Shown one piece after another: positions 1-5,026 of a DNA stretch of 7,135 nucleotides. Source of the stretch: Ignavibacteriales bacterium (lineage in GTDB: Bacteria; Bacteroidota; Ignavibacteria; Ignavibacteriales; Ignavibacteriaceae); the NCBI GenBank assembly GCA_027347125.1, contig DAIERC010000187.1, positions 1-7,135 on the forward strand, written 5' to 3'. The position numbers were made by a program, and so were the translations under genes. The notes below the pieces were generated by a model. It was not told the origin of the DNA and made no database searches. It saw only the letters and a program-made list of their open reading frames with translations. Position 1 is the first letter of the stretch; every line of letters starts with the position of its first letter.

Positions 1-561
1 AAATGGAAATACGTACTTAACTCCAGCAACACATCAACAATTATAGCGAACCTTACTCAACAGGTAAATACAAATCCTACATTTTTTACCATGCCTATCA
101 AACTGAAAATTTATACCTCGGTGGGCGATACGGCAGTTACAATTTTTAATAACCAGCAAAGTCAGAATTTTCGTATAAGCATAAAGGGAGTTCCCGGCTA
201 CATCCTTTTTGATCCCGATAATCAAATCTTAAAAGATGTTGCTGTAATCGATTCTATCGATCTTACAAAGCCGGCTTCATTTTCATTGAATCAAAATTAT
301 CCGAACCCTTTTAACCCGGCTACAAAAATATCATACTCCATACCCGTGCAAACAAAAGGCTACATTCCTGTAAAGCTTTCCGTATATGATATTGAAGGCA
401 AGAAAATTATTAACCTGGTAGATGAACAGCAGGCAGCCGGAAATTATGAAGTGGAATTTCCGCCGCAAAACGTAAAACTGAATTTAGCCAGCGGGATATA
501 TATTTATGCTCTTAAAGCGGGGAATTTTATTTCGACGAGAAAGATGATTTTGCAAAAATAA
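1..561 (+). CDS. C-terminal part of a secreted protein with a T9SS type A sorting domain, probably an M1-family metallopeptidase (5' end outside the window)
   Basis: The frame is open from base 1, so the ATG at 91 is an internal methionine and not the start; 186 residues are visible. Residues 1-90 look like the end of a Bacteroidota-type M1 aminopeptidase: a 'FTMPIKLKIYT' strand, 'GDTAVTIFNNQQSQNF', and then 'VPGYILFDPDNQILKDV', the closing beta domain that usually finishes on a 'DPD..ILK' motif. The catalytic HEXXH region would lie upstream and is not visible, so the peptidase call is inference. From about residue 94 the protein is a type IX sorting domain: 'FSLNQNYPNPFNPATKISYS', then 'VYDIEGKKI', 'AGNYEVEF', 'LASGIYIYALKAG' and a basic 'STRKMILQK' end. 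In this family the tail directs an outer-membrane-translocated protein to the T9SS, where it is cleaved. The protein therefore probably acts at the cell surface or outside the cell. The sorting tail is near certain; the enzyme class is about 70 percent. Confidence 0.85.
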   Translation, partial: KWKYVLNSSNTSTIIANLTQQVNTNPTFFTMPIKLKIYTSVGDTAVTIFNNQQSQNFRISIKGVPGYILFDPDNQILKDVAVIDSIDLTKPASFSLNQNYPNPFNPATKISYSIPVQTKGYIPVKLSVYDIEGKKIINLVDEQQAAGNYEVEFPPQNVKLNLASGIYIYALKAGNFISTRKMILQK

Positions 562-660
562 AAAGGCTGTTTTAATTAATTGCGGATACATCGTAAGAAA
601 AAATAAAAGTTGCCGCAGTTTATTATTACCAAAGTCAAATTCTGCAAAAAGAATTATTGC

Positions 661-691
661 TTGACAACTTTGGTTAAATTATTTAATTTTC
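661..691 (+). promoter_or_regulatory. Candidate promoter upstream of greA
   Basis: A perfect TTGACA lies at 661-666. After a 17-base spacer comes TAATTTTC at 684-691. This resembles the Bacteroidota -33/-7 pair (TTG plus TAnnTTTG) with the last base different, but it is a poor E. coli-type -10 (3 of 6). The start of transcription would fall near 695-697, exactly at the foot of the hairpin at 695-719. No experimental start site is available. AT-rich DNA gives such matches by chance, so only the exact TTGACA and the position give it weight. Confidence 0.4.
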
Positions 692-794
692 GAGTGCCAC
701 TGCTGAAAAAGCGGTGGCAATTTTTTTTAAATCTCTGCAAACAATTTAGAGTTATTAATTATGTCAGATCAAAACTTTGTTTATTTAACCAAAG
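668..794. repeat. 12-bp perfect inverted repeat flanking the greA leader hairpin
   Basis: CTTTGGTTAAAT at 668-679 is the exact reverse complement of ATTTAACCAAAG at 783-794, the latter lying in greA codons 8-12. A third copy of the core, ACCAAAGT, occurs at 628-635, inverted relative to ACTTTGGT at 667-674. The left arm sits in the spacer of the candidate greA promoter, so a transcript from that promoter would not contain it; only read-through RNA could pair the two arms. It could be a protein-binding site or chance in AT-rich DNA. Confidence 0.4.
695..728 (+). terminator. Rho-independent terminator-like hairpin in the greA leader
   Basis: The arms TGCCACTGC (695-703) and GCGGTGGCA (711-719) form nine base pairs, one of them a G-U, around the seven-base loop TGAAAAA. 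One A and then eight T residues (721-728) follow. The T-run is only on this side, so the signal works for + strand transcription. It lies 134 bases after the stop of the T9SS-tailed gene and 32 bases before the greA start. It could end the upstream transcript, attenuate greA from the promoter at 661-691, or do both. The hairpin is clear; its role is inferred. Confidence 0.75.
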
Positions 795-1237
795 AGAGAC
801 TTGTAGAACTTGAAAAAGAACTACAAGACATGAAAACAAACGGCAGAAAAGAAATTGCGGCAAAAATTGCCGAAGCCAGGGCACACGGCGATCTATCGGA
901 AAACGCCGAATACGATGCGGCTAAAGAAGAACAGGGACTTTTCGAACTTCGCATTAGCAAACTGGAAAGCATCCTTTCGCGCGCACGTATTATCGAGCCT
1001 TCACAACTGCCCGACGGGGAGGTTCATATTCTTTCTACTGTTTTCATAAAAAATTTGAAGAACCAAAAAACTTTTGAATACACTTTGGTTTCACCGGAAG
1101 AAGCTGATTTCCAAGCTGGAAAAATTTCCATAACTTCACCTGTAGGCCAGGGATTAATGGGGAAAAAAATTGGCGCAAATGTAAAAGTAAATGCTCCCGC
1201 CGGTTTATTGGAATTTGAAATCTTATCAATAAAATAG
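761..1237 (+). CDS. greA: Transcription elongation factor GreA
   Basis: A 158-residue protein of the usual GreA length. GreA enters the secondary channel of RNA polymerase and triggers cleavage of the 3' end of backtracked RNA, so that stalled complexes can resume. Residues 1-75 form the antiparallel coiled-coil, with the acidic tip in 'HGDLSENAEYDAAKEEQ'; D44 and E47 match the two acidic residues that help hold the catalytic magnesium. Residues from about 82 form the FKBP-like domain that docks on polymerase, with 'SPVGQGLMGKKIG' starting at 126 and the closing 'VNAPAGLLEFEILSI'. The ATG at 761 places the coiled-coil at the expected distance from the N-terminus. No Shine-Dalgarno is visible; the upstream region is AT-rich. 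The hairpin at 695-728 lies in its leader and ribD begins 12 bases after its stop. No key residue is missing. Confidence 0.97.
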   Translation: MSDQNFVYLTKERLVELEKELQDMKTNGRKEIAAKIAEARAHGDLSENAEYDAAKEEQGLFELRISKLESILSRARIIEPSQLPDGEVHILSTVFIKNLKNQKTFEYTLVSPEEADFQAGKISITSPVGQGLMGKKIGANVKVNAPAGLLEFEILSIK

Positions 1238-1249
1238 TAAAAAAAACTT

Positions 1250-2335
1250 TTGACCGATGAATCTTACATACAACTTGCAATTGAAATTGCAAAAAAGGGG
1301 ATAGGGCATGTTAGTCCGAATCCTCTGGTAGGTTGTATAATCGTAAAGAATGATAAAATTCTCGGAGCCGGATATCATCAAGAATACGGATACAACCATG
1401 CGGAAATTAATGCAATTGAATCCGCCACGGAAGATATTGAAGGCTCAACATTATACGTAAACCTTGAGCCTTGCAGCCACCACGGCAAAACCCCGCCTTG
1501 CGTAGATAAAATAATTGAAAAAAAAGTTAAGCGCGTGGTTGTAGGTACAATGGATATGAATCCGCTTGTTAGCGGCCAGGGAATTAAAAAACTTAAAAAC
1601 GCGGGGATCGAAGTTAAAGTAGGTTTCCAGGAAAAAGAGTGCATAAGTCTTAACAAATTCTTTTTTAAATATATAACGAAAAAAATTCCTTACGTTACGC
1701 TCAAAGCGGCGCAAACACTCGACGGGAAAATTGCCGACAGGAACCTGGAATCCAAATGGATTACTTCGGTAGATGCCCGCAGGAGGGTGCACGCGTTAAG
1801 AGCCCAGTATGATGCGGTTCTAATTGGTGCCGGAACAGTAAAAAAAGATAATCCCAGTTTAACCGTAAGGCTTACCGAAGGCAGAAATCCTAAAAAGATT
1901 GTTATCGATGACAAATTGAATTTGTCTTTAGAATCAAAGTTGTTTACCAGCAGCGAAAAAAATTTGATAATACTTACTTCCGAAAAGAGTTTTGTAAAAA
2001 AGAAAAAGGTAAACAAAATATTTTCGATGGGAGCCGATATTTTATTTATTAAAGAAACCGACGAGGGGAAGCTGGACCTTAAGCAAGCATTAAGGGAACT
2101 TGCCAAGTTGCATATTGCATCAATACTTGTAGAAGGCGGAAATAAAGTTTTTACTTCTTTTATAAAACAAAATTTGTATGATGAGCTTTTGCTGTTTGTT
2201 TCACCCAAAATTTTGGGAGACGGTTTGCCCGTTGTTGGAGACCTTGGAATAAGAAGCATTCGGAAGTCGTTAAAACTTCAGGTAAATAATGTTGAAAAAG
2301 TTGGAGATGACATTTTGATAGAGCTGGTTAAATAA
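1250..2335 (+). CDS. ribD: Bifunctional diaminohydroxyphosphoribosylaminopyrimidine deaminase / 5-amino-6-(5-phosphoribosylamino)uracil reductase RibD
   Basis: This 361-residue cytosolic enzyme performs the second and third steps of riboflavin synthesis from GTP: deamination of the pyrimidine ring, then NADPH-dependent reduction of the ribose side chain. The N-terminal cytidine-deaminase-like domain (about 1-145) shows the zinc site, H50-A-E52 and P74-C75 with C84 in 'EPCSHHGKTPPC'. The C-terminal reductase domain (about 148-361) starts with 'YVTLKAAQTLDGKIA' and has 'LIGAGTVKKDNPSLTVR', 'VEGG' (294-297) and 'FVSPKILGDG'. Length matches the two-domain family. An in-frame TAA at 1238-1240 leaves TTG at 1250 as the only sensible start; it puts the 'HVSPNPLVGCIIV' block at its normal distance from the N-terminus. 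No Shine-Dalgarno is seen, so translation probably depends on coupling to greA, which ends 12 bases upstream. The reaction product goes on, after dephosphorylation, to lumazine synthase, which is not in this window. Confidence 0.96.
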   Translation: MTDESYIQLAIEIAKKGIGHVSPNPLVGCIIVKNDKILGAGYHQEYGYNHAEINAIESATEDIEGSTLYVNLEPCSHHGKTPPCVDKIIEKKVKRVVVGTMDMNPLVSGQGIKKLKNAGIEVKVGFQEKECISLNKFFFKYITKKIPYVTLKAAQTLDGKIADRNLESKWITSVDARRRVHALRAQYDAVLIGAGTVKKDNPSLTVRLTEGRNPKKIVIDDKLNLSLESKLFTSSEKNLIILTSEKSFVKKKKVNKIFSMGADILFIKETDEGKLDLKQALRELAKLHIASILVEGGNKVFTSFIKQNLYDELLLFVSPKILGDGLPVVGDLGIRSIRKSLKLQVNNVEKVGDDILIELVK

Positions 2336-2350
2336 ACCGGTTATTTTTTT
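2322..2350 (+). terminator. Weak candidate intrinsic terminator at the end of ribD
   Basis: AGCTGGTT (2322-2329) pairs with AACCGGTT (2335-2342) across the loop AAATA, giving eight pairs of which two are G-U, and is followed by A and seven T residues (2344-2350). It overlaps the last codons of ribD, which is common in compact genomes. The stem is short and has wobble pairs, so termination may be partial and ribE could still receive read-through from greA-ribD. The remaining gap up to ribE (2351-2420) shows no convincing promoter and no FMN riboswitch; at under 100 bases the whole gap is too short for one. Confidence 0.4.
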
Positions 2351-2420
2351 ATTAGTTCTATAAATTTACTAATTGCATCAGGGCTTTTTGATGAGCAAAA
2401 ATTTCGTTTAATCTTTTATT

Positions 2421-2425
2421 GAGGA
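2421..2425 (+). promoter_or_regulatory. Shine-Dalgarno site of ribE
   Basis: GAGGA lies six bases before the ATG at 2432. It is the only clear ribosome binding site in the window; the other genes have AT-rich leaders without one. It fixes the ribE start and suggests that ribE is translated independently of the gene before it. Confidence 0.65.
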
Positions 2426-2431
2426 ATAAAA

Positions 2432-3052
2432 ATGTTTACGGGTTTAGTTGAAGAGACAGGTAAGTTAAGCGGTAAAACCTCAACCGGCGAAGGTTATCAA
2501 TTAACCATTACCGCCGCAAAAGTTATGGATGATCTGAAAATAGGAAGCAGTGTAAGCGTAAACGGCGTGTGTTTAACGGTTGTAAAAATGACAGGCAATT
2601 CCTTTTCGGTTGATACCATTGAAGAAACCTTGAAGAAGACAAACCTGGGCACGCTAAATATAAATGACAAAGTGAACCTTGAAAGACCCTTAAAAGCCGA
2701 CGCGCGTTTGGGCGGGCATTTTGTTTTGGGGCATGTAGACACAATAGGCAAAGTGGCTGAAATTAATGAACTCTCAAACAGTCATTTTGTAACAATAGTA
2801 TTTCCGGCAGAATTTAAACACTACCTTATTTACGTAGGTTCGGTTGCTATTGACGGCGTTAGCATGACCGTTGCAAAGCTTGAGGGAAATAAATTTTCGG
2901 TCGGGGTAATTCCACATACATGGGAAGAGACGATATTCGCTACAAAGAAACCCGGCGATACGGTTAACCTGGAATTCGACGTGCTGGGTAAATATGTAGA
3001 ACGAATAATGGAAGGAAAAGCGGAAGGCAGTTCAATATTAGGGAACAGTTAG
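2432..3052 (+). CDS. ribE: Riboflavin synthase, alpha chain
   Basis: A 206-residue protein of typical length. It converts two molecules of 6,7-dimethyl-8-ribityllumazine into riboflavin and the pyrimidine that is recycled to lumazine synthase; the family acts as a cytosolic homotrimer. Two similar lumazine-binding barrels are visible. The first (about 1-97) opens with the signature 'MFTGLVEETG' and carries 'VNGVCLTV' with C47. The second (about 98-190) has 'LGHVD' (H101, D103), 'GSVAIDGVSMTV' (D141, S144) and 'PHTWEET', then 'VNLEFDVLGKYVER'. The 'NGVCLTV' and 'DGVSMTV' blocks are the internal repeat of the two barrels. The ATG at 2432 gives the invariant MFTG N-terminus and has a Shine-Dalgarno. 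The symbol follows Bacillus use; in E. coli the same enzyme is called RibC. It is separated from ribD by 96 bases and from tilS by 12, so it looks more tightly linked to tilS. Confidence 0.97.
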   Translation: MFTGLVEETGKLSGKTSTGEGYQLTITAAKVMDDLKIGSSVSVNGVCLTVVKMTGNSFSVDTIEETLKKTNLGTLNINDKVNLERPLKADARLGGHFVLGHVDTIGKVAEINELSNSHFVTIVFPAEFKHYLIYVGSVAIDGVSMTVAKLEGNKFSVGVIPHTWEETIFATKKPGDTVNLEFDVLGKYVERIMEGKAEGSSILGNS

Positions 3053-3064
3053 GCTTCTGAGATA

Positions 3065-4429
3065 ATGAAAAAAACCGAGCAAAAGGTACTTAATTTTATC
3101 AGGGAAAAGAATCTTATCCAAACAGGAGACAAAATTCTTGTTGCGTTAAGCGGCGGACCCGACTCGGTTTTTCTGCTCCGTTTTCTTGTTAAGTATAGTG
3201 ACAAATTAAATATCAAAGTTGGTGCGATTCACGTCAATCACATGATTAGAGGCAAAGCGGCTCTTGAAGATGAAGAATTTTGCGTGAATCTTTCTTTATA
3301 TTTGGGAATCGTATTACACAGGATAAGTAAAAAAGTAAAAAGCTTTGCCTGTAAAAATAAAATTTCACTTGAAGAAGCCGGAAGAAAAGTAAGATATTCC
3401 GAATTCGAAAAGGTCGGGAGAAAATACGGTTACAATAAAATTGCAACCGCGCATAATTGTAACGACAACGCCGAAACTGTTTTACTTAATCTGATAAAGG
3501 GCGCCGGTTTAAAAGGGATATCGGGTATTCCTTTCATGAGAGGTAATATAATCAGGCCGATCCTCAATATAACAAAAGAAGAAATTCTAAATTATCTTGA
3601 CGGGGAAAAATTAAATTATCGCGTTGATCTTACAAACTTAAGCAGCGATTATGAACGGAATTTTTTAAGGAACGAAATAATTCCCCTTATTCAACAGAGA
3701 TTGAATCCGGATGTTGTAAAATCGTTATTCAACTCTTCGGAAATATTTAAAGACGCGGCGCTTGTCATAAACAATGAAGTTGAAAAGACACTAACAAACT
3801 CGTCGTCCTTCGGTAAAGACGAGTTAAAAATTTCTTTAAAGCGCCTAAGAGAAACCGATAAAAAAATAACCGGCTTTTTTCTTAAATCATTAATTGAAGA
3901 AAACTTTGCCATACAGGTAACGTTTAACGATATTAAAAAAATAATTTCCCTTATTGAAAACGAGGTGGGACGTAAAGCCGAACTAACGAATAAACTTTAC
4001 GCCGTAAGGGAAAGAGAAGAAATAATTGTAACTCGAAAAAAAACAATTTCTGCCGGCGAGCCGATTTTCTTGAAAGCCGGGGATGTTGTAAAAATTAATG
4101 GGAACACACTGTCGGTAACGGAAAGTAAAAATTTCCCTGTTAAATATTCGACGTCAAGAATGAAGGAATTCATTTCTGCCGACAATATAAAGGGCAATTT
4201 CTTACTCCGCAGATGGAAAGTTGGTGAAAAATTTTTACCAATCGGTCTTGATGGATCGAAGAAAATATCCGATTTCTTGAACGAGCAAAAATTACCTTCG
4301 TCAAAAAAAAAGGAACAACTGGTTTTAACGAACAACAACAAAATTGTTTGGGTAGTGGGGCTAAGGTTGGATGAAAGATTTAAAATTACAAACCATACAA
4401 AAAAGGTTTACGAATTATGGCTGAAATAA
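3065..4429 (+). CDS. tilS: tRNA(Ile)-lysidine synthetase TilS
   Basis: A 454-residue enzyme that joins lysine to cytidine 34 of the CAU anticodon of tRNA-Ile, using ATP. This changes the tRNA from reading AUG to reading AUA and is normally essential. The N-terminal PP-loop domain has the pyrophosphatase signature 'SGGPDS' at 29-34, then 'IHVNHMIRG' and 'TAHNCNDNAETVLLNLIKGA'. H130, D134 and E137 fit the family pattern; the first aspartate of the usual HxxDD is N133 here, which I take as a tolerated lineage variant. 'RNFLRNEIIPLI' begins the middle, tRNA-contacting part. Residues from about 372 form the TilS C-terminal domain, with 'GEKFLPIGLDGSKKISDFL' and 'WVVGLRLDERFKI'. The start is the first ATG after the ribE stop, 12 bases away, and keeps the PP-loop at its usual place. 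Its end overlaps the hpt start by 13 bases. Confidence 0.95.
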   Translation: MKKTEQKVLNFIREKNLIQTGDKILVALSGGPDSVFLLRFLVKYSDKLNIKVGAIHVNHMIRGKAALEDEEFCVNLSLYLGIVLHRISKKVKSFACKNKISLEEAGRKVRYSEFEKVGRKYGYNKIATAHNCNDNAETVLLNLIKGAGLKGISGIPFMRGNIIRPILNITKEEILNYLDGEKLNYRVDLTNLSSDYERNFLRNEIIPLIQQRLNPDVVKSLFNSSEIFKDAALVINNEVEKTLTNSSSFGKDELKISLKRLRETDKKITGFFLKSLIEENFAIQVTFNDIKKIISLIENEVGRKAELTNKLYAVREREEIIVTRKKTISAGEPIFLKAGDVVKINGNTLSVTESKNFPVKYSTSRMKEFISADNIKGNFLLRRWKVGEKFLPIGLDGSKKISDFLNEQKLPSSKKKEQLVLTNNNKIVWVVGLRLDERFKITNHTKKVYELWLK

Positions 4430-4980
4430 ACATTGCTGTGCACGATAGATTGGTAATAGGAACTGAAGTTTTTGTACCTCTTTTAACAGAAGATGTAATA
4501 CAAAAAAGAGTAAAAGAACTTGGAAAACAAATATCCGAAGATTATGCGGGCAAGGCGCCTGTTTTTATAGGCGTGTTGAACGGTGCCTTCCTGTTTCTTG
4601 CCGACTTAATTAAAAATGTTAATGCCGATTGCGAAGTGGATTTTTTTAAGCTTTCAAGTTACGGCGATGAAAAAATTTCTTCGGGCAAGGTAAAATTGCT
4701 GAAGGAACTTAATTGCGATGTGAACGGAAGAGACATAATTATTGTGGAAGATATTGTAGATTCCGGGTTATCTATTAAATTTATCGAGGAACTTATTTCT
4801 CCTCAAAATCCCGCCAGCATGCGAGTTGCATCACTGCTGGTTAAGCCAAATAGTCTTAGATATAATGTAAAAATTGATTATATTGGCTTCGAAATTCCTA
4901 GTAAATATGTTATCGGATATGGATTAGATAATGCCCAAAAGTATAGGAATCTTAGATCAATTTACGTTTTAAGCGAGTGA
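4417..4980 (+). CDS. hpt: Hypoxanthine phosphoribosyltransferase
   Basis: A 187-residue purine salvage enzyme that transfers phosphoribose from PRPP to hypoxanthine (and usually guanine), giving IMP (or GMP) in the cytosol. The type I PRTase signature is 'IIIVEDIVDSGLS' at 107-119, with the acidic pair E111-D112 that contacts the PRPP ribose. The flexible loop 'KLSSYGD' lies at 78-84, 'GVLNGAFLF' at 52-60, and the purine-binding C-terminal block 'GFEIPSKYVIGYGLD' ends in 'AQKYRNL', all as in bacterial HPRTs. The ATG at 4417 lies inside the end of tilS in another frame, giving a 13-base overlap and probable translational coupling. A weak AAAAGG occurs about ten bases upstream. The N-terminus is a few residues longer than in many relatives. 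In Bacillus this gene also lies between tilS and ftsH. Hypoxanthine versus xanthine/guanine preference cannot be read from the sequence alone. Confidence 0.95.
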   Translation: MAEINIAVHDRLVIGTEVFVPLLTEDVIQKRVKELGKQISEDYAGKAPVFIGVLNGAFLFLADLIKNVNADCEVDFFKLSSYGDEKISSGKVKLLKELNCDVNGRDIIIVEDIVDSGLSIKFIEELISPQNPASMRVASLLVKPNSLRYNVKIDYIGFEIPSKYVIGYGLDNAQKYRNLRSIYVLSE

Positions 4981-5026
4981 CGTAGAACTAATTTTTATTT
5001 GAATTTAAACACAAACAAATTATAAT

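Noticed and set aside
91..93. ATG at 91 as the start of a 156-residue protein
   Set aside because: The frame is open to the window edge, and the residues before it continue the same domain, so it is an internal methionine.
610..813. Small + strand open frame of 67 residues ahead of greA
   Set aside because: It starts with TTG, runs through the terminator hairpin and its T-run, and overlaps the greA start in another frame; the composition is not protein-like.
1690..2259. Minus-strand open frame of 189 residues opposite ribD
   Set aside because: It lies wholly within a well-supported RibD reductase domain, and is rich in Ser/Phe/Leu as expected for the complement of an AT-rich gene.
2335..2342. 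Palindrome AACCGGTT just after ribD as an operator
   Set aside because: It is only eight bases and is better explained as one arm of the candidate terminator at 2322-2350.
2376..2393. Short hairpin CATCA/TGATG in the ribD-ribE gap
   Set aside because: Only five pairs with an eight-base loop and no T-run; too weak to support a function.
2336..2431. FMN (RFN) riboswitch before ribE
   Set aside because: The gap is only 96 bases, shorter than the element, and none of its conserved blocks is visible.
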